This document shows, piece after piece, positions 14,779-22,429 of a DNA stretch of 33,301 nt. The DNA is taken from NCBI GenBank assembly GCA_020721205.1, contig DYNF01000045.1:1-33301 (forward strand), in the 5' to 3' direction. The notes below the pieces were generated by a model. It had not been told where the DNA came from, did not search any database, and saw nothing but the letters and a program-made list of their open reading frames with translations. Both the position numbers and the translations under genes were made by a program. Source of the DNA: Prochloron sp. SulCav_FS08_3_32_3330. Lineage in GTDB: Bacteria > Cyanobacteriota > Cyanobacteriia > Cyanobacteriales > DYNF01. Position 1 is the first letter of the stretch. Each line of letters begins with the position of its first letter.

Positions 14779-16404
14779 TTAGTTATGATGAAACCAAATT
14801 TCTTGTTGAGGGGGAAGAATCGGAATATTAGCTTCCTCCAACGCAATTTTAATTCTTTTACGAAATTCTCTTGCTACTTCCCATTGTTTTAAGGGTTCAG
14901 TTTTAATTAAAACTTTAATTATAATCCCTTTTTCGTTAAAATTATCTACTCCTAAAACCGAAGGTTCTTCTAAAATTTTATCTTTCCATTCCAGATCATG
15001 ATTCATATTATTAGCAACAGCTTTAATAATACCTAAAGCTTGATCTATATTGGTATGATAAGAGATAGGAATATTCAAATCAGCCCTTGACCAATGACTA
15101 GATAAATTAGCAACTATACGCACTTCACTATTAGGAATAGTGATTAATCTTCCTTCACTATCTCTAATTTGAGTAATTCTTAAATTAATATATTCTACTA
15201 AACCTCCATAATTTCCCACATTAATTACATCTCCTACAGCATACTGATCTTCTAATATAATACAAAAGCCATTAATCGCATCTTTAATTAAATTTTGAGA
15301 CGCAAAAGAAATAGCTAAACCAATAATACCCGCCCCAGCTAAAATGGGAGTAATATTAATACTAATAGCCGCTAATCCTACTAATGTACCTATGGTAATC
15401 CAAGTAGCTGTAATAATACCTCTAATCACCACTGAAAGGGTATTAATTCGCAATTGAAAACGGCGATCTTTTTCCGGTGCGATAAGATTATTTAAAGCAA
15501 GTACGGAGTTAAATTGAGCAATTAAACCATAACTAAGACGAATTAAAACGTAAGTTCCAACTCCTACAATCCCTAATCTAAGGGGATATTGCAAGACAAA
15601 AATAACTAAAAGTTGAATCATTCTCGTATAAGGAAACAATCCTAAAATAAAAATAATTCCGCCGCCAATTAAACCAGTTTGTAATAATTGTAAAATTCTA
15701 ATTTGAACTTCTTTAAAATTCCAATTTTTTCTTTGAATTAATAAATTAGAAATTATTTGTTCCCCATCAGATTTATTTAAAATAGCTGGTTCAAATTCCT
15801 GTTGAGCTTTTATTAAATAATCAATTCTTTTTTTGATTAATAAATTAAGGCTAAAAATTCCAAATAATATCCCCATTGCTAGGGCAATTTGAGGGAATAA
15901 AAATTCTTTTTTTCTTTCCTCTTTTCCCTGTTTTAAACTAATAGTTAAAGTTTCAATTAATTCATTTGCTCTCACTTCTAAGGTGACACCATTTAATTGA
16001 GCATCAGGATTAGTCACCGTCAATAAACGAATTTTATTTTGCTCTTGAAATGAGATATAAATATTAGGTAAACCCCCTTCATTTTTTTGAATAATTGTTA
16101 ATGTATTATCCTCAGTTTTGAGATATTTGCTACTAATTTTATCCAATCGTTTTTGAATTTCCGAAATTCTGGCTAAAGAATCATTATCTAAAGTTGCCAA
16201 TTCAAAAATACAACGACCATCTAAATAAATACAAGCTGAATTAATTTGAGTTTTACTATCAGGAATAAGTGGAGAAGTTGGTAAATTAAGACTAGGAATG
16301 ACTTGGGCATTAATTGGATTAATTAATAAACTGCCAGTCAAAATTAAACTATTAATTAAAGTTTTCAGAAAAGATGTAAATTTTAAGCGAAACATAAATC
16401 CCAT
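14779..16404 (-). CDS. MscS-family mechanosensitive channel
   Basis: Small-conductance channels of this family open under membrane tension and release solutes. The 541-residue protein has an N-terminal signal-like segment (to about 33, ending INAQ), a periplasmic domain (about 35-165), and roughly five membrane segments at about 170-190, 239-258, 268-290, 325-350 and 352-370. The pore helix reads ITPILAGAGIIGLAISFASQ (351-370), with the Gly/Ala pattern of TM3. The cytoplasmic beta domain follows (YAVGDVINVGNYGGLVEYIN, 388-407, and GRLITIPNSEV), then a C-terminal alpha-beta vestibule to 541. It is larger than E. coli MscS because of the periplasmic part. It is monocistronic and divergent from gnd. 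It could transport something else, but the family is clear. Confidence 0.92.
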   Translation of the reverse strand: MGFMFRLKFTSFLKTLINSLILTGSLLINPINAQVIPSLNLPTSPLIPDSKTQINSACIYLDGRCIFELATLDNDSLARISEIQKRLDKISSKYLKTEDNTLTIIQKNEGGLPNIYISFQEQNKIRLLTVTNPDAQLNGVTLEVRANELIETLTISLKQGKEERKKEFLFPQIALAMGILFGIFSLNLLIKKRIDYLIKAQQEFEPAILNKSDGEQIISNLLIQRKNWNFKEVQIRILQLLQTGLIGGGIIFILGLFPYTRMIQLLVIFVLQYPLRLGIVGVGTYVLIRLSYGLIAQFNSVLALNNLIAPEKDRRFQLRINTLSVVIRGIITATWITIGTLVGLAAISINITPILAGAGIIGLAISFASQNLIKDAINGFCIILEDQYAVGDVINVGNYGGLVEYINLRITQIRDSEGRLITIPNSEVRIVANLSSHWSRADLNIPISYHTNIDQALGIIKAVANNMNHDLEWKDKILEEPSVLGVDNFNEKGIIIKVLIKTEPLKQWEVAREFRKRIKIALEEANIPILPPQQEIWFHHN

Positions 16405-16492
16405 TTATTGATAATATTATTTATTGTTGCTAAAAAATGAATATTTGTCAAAGTTTACCAAAAATCAAGATATGCTCACCAGAAAAAACCCT

Positions 16493-16498
16493 TTATAA
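16493..16498 (+). promoter_or_regulatory. -10 box upstream of gnd
   Basis: A perfect TATAAT lies 36 bases before the gnd ATG. A good -35 at 16-18 bases is not evident, so this is only a candidate. Confidence 0.35.
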
Positions 16499-16534
16499 TT
16501 TATTCTATAAAATCAGCAGTCTATTCGGAGAAAT

Positions 16535-17950
16535 ATGGCAAAAAGAACATTTGGTGTGATTGGTCTAGCTGTGATGGGGGAAAATCTCGCCCTCAACGTG
16601 GAAAGTCGGGGTTTTCCCATTGCGGTGTATAATCGTAGTGCCAGTAAAACTCAAAGTTTTATGGAAACAAGGGCTGTAGGTAAGGATATACAAGCCTCCT
16701 ACACCCTCTCAGAATTTGTCCAAGCTTTAGATCGCCCCCGTAAAATTTTGGTGATGGTAAAAGCCGGAAGCCCTGTAGATGCGGTTATTCAGGAACTTAA
16801 ACCCCTTTTAGATGAGGGTGATATGATCATTGATGGCGGTAACTCCCTTTATCAAGATACGGAACGTCGTACAATTGAACTAGAATCTACTGGTTTAGGT
16901 TTTGTGGGTATGGGTGTGAGTGGGGGCGAGGAAGGGGCGCTCAATGGACCTTCTTTGATGCCGGGTGGCACGGAAACCGCCTATCGTGAGTTAGAACCCA
17001 TTTTATTGAAAATTGCGGCTCAGGTTAACGATGGGGCTTGTGTGACTTATATCGGTCCGAGGGGTGCGGGTCATTATGTGAAAATGGTGCATAATGGGAT
17101 TGAATACGGTGATATGCAGTTAATTGCTGAGGCATATCATTTACTCCGAGATATTGCGGGTTTAAATGCTCAAGAATTACATGAAATCTTCTCAGAATGG
17201 AATAAAACCGATGAATTAAACTCATTTTTAATTGAGATTACGGCGGATATTTTCAAAAAAATTGATCCTGAAACTAATCAAGCTTTAGTAGAATTAATTG
17301 TAGATTCGGCTGGTCAAAAGGGAACTGGTAGTTGGACTGTCATTAATTCTTTAGAAATTGGTGTCCCTATTCCTACTATTTACGCCGCCGTTAATGCGAG
17401 GGCAATGTCCTCTTATAAAACTGAGCGTGTTTCTGCGTCTAAAGAGTTAACTGGTATTACCAGTAATTTTACAGGGGATATTAAGGTATTTATTAATCAA
17501 GTTAAAGATGCTTTATACTGTTCTAAAATGTGTTCTTATGCCCAAGGAATGGCATTATTAAAACGGGCTTCTGAGGAGTTTAATTATAATTTAAACTTAG
17601 GAGAAATTGCCCGAATTTGGAAAGGTGGCTGTATTATTCGAGCGGGTTTTCTTGATAAGATTAAATCAGCTTTTAATGATAATCCAAATCTAGCAAATTT
17701 ACTTCTTGCACCAGAGTTTAAACAATCAATTTTAGATCGTCAATCTGCTTGGAGGGAAGTGTTAATTATTGCTAATAAATGTGGGATTCCTGCCCCTGCT
17801 TTTAGTGCATCTTTAGACTATTTTGATAGTTATAGAAGTGCAAGTTTACCTCAAAATTTAACTCAGGCACAAAGGGATTATTTTGGGGCGCATACTTACG
17901 AGCGTATTGATAAAAATAGAGGGGAATTTTTCCATACTCAATGGCAATAG
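16535..17950 (+). CDS. gnd: 6-phosphogluconate dehydrogenase, decarboxylating
   Basis: Gnd oxidises 6-phosphogluconate to ribulose 5-phosphate and CO2 with NADP, in the oxidative pentose phosphate route that supplies NADPH in the dark. The 471 residues begin with the nucleotide fold GVIGLAVMGENLALN (7-21). The substrate-binding GVSGGEEGA (127-135) and the catalytic K183 and E190 in HYVKMVHNGIEYGDMQ are intact. Length is normal. Codon use is less AT-biased than that of its neighbours, consistent with strong expression. Its TAG stop is the first three bases of a (TAGTTAT)4 tract, and a 30-bp perfect palindrome follows. Confidence 0.98.
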   Translation: MAKRTFGVIGLAVMGENLALNVESRGFPIAVYNRSASKTQSFMETRAVGKDIQASYTLSEFVQALDRPRKILVMVKAGSPVDAVIQELKPLLDEGDMIIDGGNSLYQDTERRTIELESTGLGFVGMGVSGGEEGALNGPSLMPGGTETAYRELEPILLKIAAQVNDGACVTYIGPRGAGHYVKMVHNGIEYGDMQLIAEAYHLLRDIAGLNAQELHEIFSEWNKTDELNSFLIEITADIFKKIDPETNQALVELIVDSAGQKGTGSWTVINSLEIGVPIPTIYAAVNARAMSSYKTERVSASKELTGITSNFTGDIKVFINQVKDALYCSKMCSYAQGMALLKRASEEFNYNLNLGEIARIWKGGCIIRAGFLDKIKSAFNDNPNLANLLLAPEFKQSILDRQSAWREVLIIANKCGIPAPAFSASLDYFDSYRSASLPQNLTQAQRDYFGAHTYERIDKNRGEFFHTQWQ

Positions 17951-17975
17951 TTATTAGTTATTAGTTATTAGTTAT
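17948..17975. repeat. Four 7-bp repeats containing the gnd stop codon
   Basis: Four exact TAGTTAT copies occupy 28 bases, and the first TAG is the gnd stop codon. The copy number equals that of the purQ, purS and pheS tracts, although the heptad differs. Confidence 0.92.
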
Positions 17976-18002
17976 AGAGACGTAAAATTTTACGTCTCTA
18001 TA
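17973..18002. terminator. 30-bp perfect palindrome between gnd and the MFS gene
   Basis: The arms TATAGAGACGTAAAA and TTTTACGTCTCTATA are directly adjacent, so the hairpin must open an AATT tip. It lies between two convergent stops (17950 and 18010) and probably ends both transcripts. Confidence 0.8.
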
Positions 18003-18009
18003 ATAATTA

Positions 18010-19236
18010 TTACTTATTTTTTAGCGTAAAAACAGCTAAAATAATTCCCAAAATTGCTAAACCGCCAGTAATATAAAAATAATTTGTATAACTACCAAAA
18101 CTATCTTTAATTTGACCAGCAATAATTGTCCCAAATAAAGCCCCGGCACCGTAAGCTGTAAAGACAATTCCGTAATTTTTAGCGTAATTTTCCGAAGCAA
18201 ATAATATTAATGTGATCGTCGGGGCGATCGCCAACCATCCTCCCAAACATAACCAAAATAAACAAAAAGCGACGATATAATTAAATATTTGTCCTTCCCC
18301 GGCATTTAACATTAAAATTGAGGCAATAATGATAATTACATAAGAAATAATGGCACTATTTTTGGGTTTAACTTTATCAGTAATCCAGCCAAATAAAGGT
18401 CTGCCTAAACCATTAAATATGGCAAATATAGATACAGTCATAGTGGCAATTTTCTCATCTAAATTGATAATTTCTTGACCTACTTGTTTACTAATGCCAA
18501 TGGCAGAAAGTCCCACAAATGTACCAATTAAATAACAAAACCAGAGACTATAAAAATTAGGAGATTTTAATAAATTTTCCTGATTATTATTGTTATTTGT
18601 GAGAGTAATATTCGGTTGCCAATTTTTAGGTTTCCAGTCTTGAGGGGGCATTTCTAAAAATAGAGAAAGTCCAGTAATAATAATCGTAAATGCGATGCCA
18701 AAAATTAAAAAAGTTGGGAAAACTCCTTTATTTTCAATTAAAGTTTTTGCAATAGGAACTGTAACTAAAGGTGATAAACCAAAACCAATGACAGTTAACC
18801 CTACAGCTAAACCTTTTTTATCAGGAAACCATCGGGCTGTAACCGCAATAGGCATACCGTAGGCGATGCCTACACCAGCCCCGGCGATGATGCCATAAGT
18901 AATAACAATAGTTAGGATATTACTACTAATTAAACCTGATAAAATATAGCCTATTCCTGTTATAATACCCCCCACCATTGTAATAGTTTTTGCACTAAAT
19001 TTATTAATATAAAAACCAGTAATAGGCATTAAAATTGAAAAGACTACTAATAATACTGTAAATGGCAATAAACTTTCAGTCGCACTGATATTCAATTCTT
19101 TTTCTAAGGGAGTTCTAAAAATACTCCAAGAATAGACTGTGCCGAGACAAAGTAAAATAATTATTCCTAAAGGAATAATTAACCATCGCCCTTTTTCGGC
19201 GGGTAAACCAAATAATGTAATATTCTGATTTTCCAT
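18010..19236 (-). CDS. MFS transporter, oxalate/formate antiporter (OFA)-like
   Basis: This 408-residue protein has about twelve hydrophobic segments of the major facilitator fold. The opening GRWLIIPLGIIILLCLGTVY, then SWSIFRTPLEKE, is typical of the OFA group, which moves small monocarboxylates and dicarboxylates. GAGVGIAYGMPIAVTARWFPDKKGLAVGL (residues about 118-146, cited by its ends) contains the family loop after TM4, and GLGRPLFGWITDKV marks the second-half loop. Substrates in the family vary (oxalate, formate, lactate), so none is assigned. It is monocistronic and convergent with gnd. It lies 39 bases downstream of the broken DUF6575-like gene on the same strand. Confidence 0.85.
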   Translation of the reverse strand: MENQNITLFGLPAEKGRWLIIPLGIIILLCLGTVYSWSIFRTPLEKELNISATESLLPFTVLLVVFSILMPITGFYINKFSAKTITMVGGIITGIGYILSGLISSNILTIVITYGIIAGAGVGIAYGMPIAVTARWFPDKKGLAVGLTVIGFGLSPLVTVPIAKTLIENKGVFPTFLIFGIAFTIIITGLSLFLEMPPQDWKPKNWQPNITLTNNNNNQENLLKSPNFYSLWFCYLIGTFVGLSAIGISKQVGQEIINLDEKIATMTVSIFAIFNGLGRPLFGWITDKVKPKNSAIISYVIIIIASILMLNAGEGQIFNYIVAFCLFWLCLGGWLAIAPTITLILFASENYAKNYGIVFTAYGAGALFGTIIAGQIKDSFGSYTNYFYITGGLAILGIILAVFTLKNK

Positions 19237-19275
19237 GTTTCCCCTGATCTATTTTAAGAAAATTAAAGTATATTT

Positions 19276-19758
19276 TTACAAAATTACTTCATATTTATTT
19301 AATATATTTAATAAAATATCAACTAATTCTTGATCATTAAAAATAAATTTCATTAAAAATAATTGATCATCTTGATTCAATTCAGATTTAAAATCATAGA
19401 AAGAATCCAATTCAGGAATATAAGAATCAGGTAATTGATTGGGTGGAATTACATAAATGTGATCAGATTGTAGATTATCATTAATATCTACTAGATAGAC
19501 AAAGCCATCAATGGGATTACAAATTAAATAATTTAATGATATTTTTTTTTAAATATATGACTTTAAATCACTTTTACTTAAGCGAAAAATAAGCCATCTA
19601 TTATAATTTTCATCCACATCAAACCAATAATAAAGATAATTATCATCATTGTCATTTTTAAATAATGATAATAATGCTCCTTCAAAATAAAATAAATCAA
19701 TCAGAAAATTTAACTTTATAGGAAATTTATCTAATTTTAATCCTTCGATTTTTTCCAT
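19276..19758 (-). pseudogene. DUF6575-like gene interrupted by one in-frame TAA
   Basis: An ATG at 19758 opens 69 codons (MEKIEGLKLDKFPIKLNFLI to KSDLKSYI) and stops at TAA (19549-19551). Reading on in the same frame gives KKISLNYLICNPIDGFVYLV and a further stretch through PPNQLPDSYIPELDSF to KYEVIL and a stop at 19276-19278. This makes 160 codons with a single internal stop at codon 70. The stop lies at the edge of a run of nine A residues on the coding strand, but both halves are in one frame, so a point change is more likely than a frameshift. The joined protein resembles the small DUF6575 family as I remember it. It may be a recent pseudogene, a shortened active protein, or a sequencing error. 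No function is known. Confidence 0.7.
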
Positions 19759-20018
19759 ATATTTTTGATAGATATTATCTTATTAAATTGAGGAAACTAT
19801 ATTAAATTTTTTCTTTGTTTTTGATATTTTAACTTGGACATATTAGTTAAATATAATTAAATAGTAATTAGAAGTAACAATTATATATAATAACTCAATC
19901 TTGAGATATTGTCAACAGTTTAATGAAAATATTTAAGCTTTTTAGTTCATAATCTTATTGATATTGTCAAAATTAATGATATAATTTTTTTAAAAGTTAT
20001 AACTTAATTAATTTATCT

Positions 20019-21062
20019 ATGAACAATAATACAGAAAACTGGTCAAATTTATTACAACAATTATTAGATAAAGAATCTTTATCTATTCCTCAAGCAAAGG
20101 AATTAATGGAAGGATGGTTAAATAATCAAATTCCTGACGTTTTATCCGGGGCAATTCTAATCGCAATTCAAGCTAAAGGTGTATCGGGAAATGAGTTAAC
20201 TGGTATGGCTAAAGTGCTACAAAATCAAGCTATTCATCAAGATATTATTAACTATAATTATCCGGTGATTGATACCTGTGGCACGGGAGGAGATGGGGCT
20301 TCTACTTTTAATATTTCTACTGCCGTAGCATTTGTTACTGCCGCCGCCGGAGTTAAAGTGGCAAAACATGGGAATAGATCCGCTTCTAGTAAGGTGGGAT
20401 CTGCCGATGTTTTAGAAGTATTAGGTATTAATTTATCTGCTCCTTTAGACATAGTTAAAAAGGCATTAGATGAGGTGGGAATTACCTTTTTATTTGCTCC
20501 CGGATGGCATCCAGCGATGAAAAATGTTGTGCCTTTAAGACGGACTTTAAAAGTGAGAACGGTTTTTAATTTATTAGGTCCTTTAGTTAATCCTTTATGT
20601 CCTACAGGTCAACTAATTGGGGTTTATAGCCCTCAATTTTTAACAAGTATGGGGGAAGCTTTACAGAATTTAGGGATTAAAAAAGCAATGGTTTTATCGG
20701 GTAGAGAAAAAGTAGATGAAGCTTGTTTAGGCGATTTAACAGATATTGCTTTTGTTGAGGGTACAAATTTAAAAGTTAGCACAATTAATCCTCAAGATTT
20801 TAATTTAACTAAAGCTACCTTAACCGATTTAAAAGGAGGAGAACTTGAGGAAAATAAAGAGATTTTAACTAAAGTTTTACAAGGAAAAGGTAGCCCCGCT
20901 CAAACTGATGTAATCGCTTTAAATGTTAGTTTAGCTTTACAAGTTGGGGAGGTGATAAAATGGGAAGATCATCAAGCAGGAATTGATCTTGCTAAAGACA
21001 TTTTAAAAAGTGGTAAAGCTTGGGATAAATTACAAGAATTAGTTAATTTTCTTAAGGTTTAA
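20019..21062 (+). CDS. trpD: Anthranilate phosphoribosyltransferase
   Basis: TrpD joins anthranilate to PRPP, the second step of tryptophan synthesis. The 347 residues have an N-terminal helical domain (LTGMAKVLQ), the PRPP loop [14 protein letters not shown] (85-98), [18 protein letters not shown] (116-133) and the metal-binding DE pair in [12 protein letters not shown]. Length is normal. It stands alone, without other trp genes, as usual in cyanobacteria. The 260-base upstream region (19759-20018) is very AT-rich and I see no other gene in it. A diverged inverted repeat and a copy of the AAAAGTCGGGG element follow the stop. Confidence 0.98.
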   Translation: MNNNTENWSNLLQQLLDKESLSIPQAKELMEGWLNNQIPDVLSGAILIAIQAKGVSGNELTGMAKVLQNQAIHQDIINYNYPVIDTCGTGGDGASTFNISTAVAFVTAAAGVKVAKHGNRSASSKVGSADVLEVLGINLSAPLDIVKKALDEVGITFLFAPGWHPAMKNVVPLRRTLKVRTVFNLLGPLVNPLCPTGQLIGVYSPQFLTSMGEALQNLGIKKAMVLSGREKVDEACLGDLTDIAFVEGTNLKVSTINPQDFNLTKATLTDLKGGELEENKEILTKVLQGKGSPAQTDVIALNVSLALQVGEVIKWEDHQAGIDLAKDILKSGKAWDKLQELVNFLKV

Positions 21063-21063
21063 T

Positions 21064-21130
21064 TTGTAGGGTGGGCAATTTTCTTTTAATTATTATAATC
21101 AATAAAATTTATTCATTGCCTACCTTACAA
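21064..21130. repeat. Imperfect inverted repeat after trpD (TTGTAGGGTGGGCAAT)
   Basis: TTGTAGGGTGGGCAAT (21064-21079) and ATTGCCTACCTTACAA (21115-21130) pair with two G-T type mismatches around a 35-base loop. It begins 1 base after the trpD stop and probably works as, or has replaced, its terminator. Confidence 0.7.
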
Positions 21131-21133
21131 CGG

Positions 21134-21197
21134 AAAAGTCGGGGATTTTAAATAAGTTAATTTTGAGAAGATAAATTAAAGAAAATCCCCGACTTTT
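21134..21197. repeat. Dispersed inverted repeat, 16-bp arms, copy 2
   Basis: The arms AAAAGTCGGGGATTTT (21134-21149) and AAAATCCCCGACTTTT (21182-21197) are identical to those at 444-508. The 32-base loop, when reversed, resembles the loop of copy 1. Confidence 0.88.
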
Positions 21198-21307
21198 GAA
21201 TTATTTTTCTTGACAAAATTAAATTCTTATGTTAGAAACAAAATAGAGTATTAAATATCTTTAACTTGATATTTGTCTCATTTATATAAACTTCAAATCT
21301 GATATTT

Positions 21308-21374
21308 TTGTAAATCTTTGCTCTTGATTTAGTTTTTAGTACATTATTACTAAATCAAAAGATAAGATTTACAA
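21308..21374 (+). promoter_or_regulatory. Long stem-loop in the rnc upstream region
   Basis: TTGTAAATCTT (21308-21318) pairs with AAGATTTACAA (21364-21374), and TTGATTTAGT (21324-21333) pairs with ACTAAATCAA (21349-21358), with a 5x5 internal loop and a 15-base tip. This makes at least 21 paired bases. A second hairpin follows (ATCGCTAA 21435-21442 with TTAGCGAT 21455-21462). Both lie in the 470-base gap between trpD and rnc, 70-225 bases before the rnc ATG. Whether they are transcribed with rnc is not known. Confidence 0.55.
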
Positions 21375-21532
21375 CTAGATTAGGCTTAAAGATTGTATGT
21401 TTGAGACTTGTAATCAATGTTAAAAAGTAGTTTGATCGCTAATTTAGTTTAAATTTAGCGATATTATTTCTTATTATTTTTGATATTGAAATGCTCCTAA
21501 ATATCCTTGTTTTTTAAATGTAACTTAAAAAA

Positions 21533-22210
21533 ATGAATAAATTATTAGAATTTAACAACCAAAAATTATTACTTCAAGCGTTAACTCATCGTTCTTTTGT
21601 GAATGAAAATGCAGAAACAATAGAAGATAATGAAAGATTAGAATTTCTAGGTGATGCGATTTTAAACTTTTTAAGTGGTGATTATTTATATCAACATAGT
21701 AACAATATGACAGAGGAAGAAATGACCCGCAGACGAGCGGCTTTAGTGGATGAAAAACAACTAGCAAAATTTGCTGATGAGATCGGTTTAACCTTTAAAA
21801 TGCGCTTAGGTCAAGGTGCTATTCGAGACGGAGGTTATCAAAATCCTAATCTGTTAAGTAGCACTTTTGAAGCGGTTATTGGTGCTTATTATTTAGATAA
21901 TAATTGTAATATTGAAGCGGTACGTCTTTTAGTGGAAAATTTATTTAATTCTGTACCAAAAGATTTAATGATTGTGCGCTCAAATGTGGACTCAAAAAAT
22001 CGTTTTCAACAGTGGGTACAAGCGAATAAGTCTAATAATCCTCCTAAATATATTACGGAAAAAATTGAAGGTACTCCTGATCATTCTCCTTTGTTTATTT
22101 CTAAAGTTTATGTTGATAATAAATTTTATGGAGAAGGCAAGGGTAAAAATAAAAAAGATGCGGAAAAAGAAGCGGCTGAAAATGCTTTAATTAATATTAA
22201 AAGTCTGTAA
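21533..22210 (+). CDS. rnc: Ribonuclease III
   Basis: RNase III cuts double-stranded RNA, including rRNA precursors. The 225 residues carry the signature NERLEFLGDAILN (33-45), with the metal ligands E37 and D41 in it, and a second acidic site at TFEAVIGAYYLD (E113). The double-stranded-RNA-binding domain spans about 150-222 (NRFQQWVQANK to GKNKKDAEKEAAENALINI). It is short but within range. Cyanobacteria often carry more than one RNase III-like gene, so this may be one of several paralogues. The upstream stem-loop invites an autoregulation test. A tandemly duplicated hairpin follows the stop. Confidence 0.97.
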   Translation: MNKLLEFNNQKLLLQALTHRSFVNENAETIEDNERLEFLGDAILNFLSGDYLYQHSNNMTEEEMTRRRAALVDEKQLAKFADEIGLTFKMRLGQGAIRDGGYQNPNLLSSTFEAVIGAYYLDNNCNIEAVRLLVENLFNSVPKDLMIVRSNVDSKNRFQQWVQANKSNNPPKYITEKIEGTPDHSPLFISKVYVDNKFYGEGKGKNKKDAEKEAAENALINIKSL

Positions 22211-22217
22211 TTTTGTT

Positions 22218-22429
22218 TTAAAAAAAAGTTCGTTGTTGGGCTTTAGCACGATTAAAATAGTGCTAAAGCACAACAACAAACCTAAGCCGGATAAATTCTT
22301 AAACGACAGTTAGGTTCTTCCCCTTAAAAAAAAGTTCGTTGTTGGGCTTTAGCACGATTAAAATAGTGCTGAAGCACAACAACAAACCTAAGCCGGATAA
22401 ATTCTTAAACGACAGTTAGGTTCTTCCCC
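22218..22429. repeat. 106-bp tandem duplication carrying the ycf45 3' end and its hairpin
   Basis: Copy 1 (22218-22323) and copy 2 (22324-22429) differ at one base (GCTAAAGC versus GCTGAAGC). Each contains eight A residues, a GTTCGTTGTTGGGCTTTAGC hairpin (22228-22281 and 22334-22387), and the bases encoding the last 13 codons and stop of the minus-strand gene. Only copy 2 is joined to the gene; copy 1 carries an orphan tail. Confidence 0.95.

Noticed and set aside
19541-19551. Frameshift in the A/T run of the DUF6575-like gene
   Set aside because: Both halves are in the same frame; the break is an in-frame TAA, not a shift.
21064-21532. A small gene or tRNA in the 470-base trpD-rnc gap
   Set aside because: No cloverleaf or frame with a ribosome-binding site was found; the gap is filled by two inverted repeats and two stem-loops.
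21972-22190. 72-codon frame inside rnc
   Set aside because: It overlaps the dsRNA-binding domain in another frame and is low-complexity Leu/Lys sequence.
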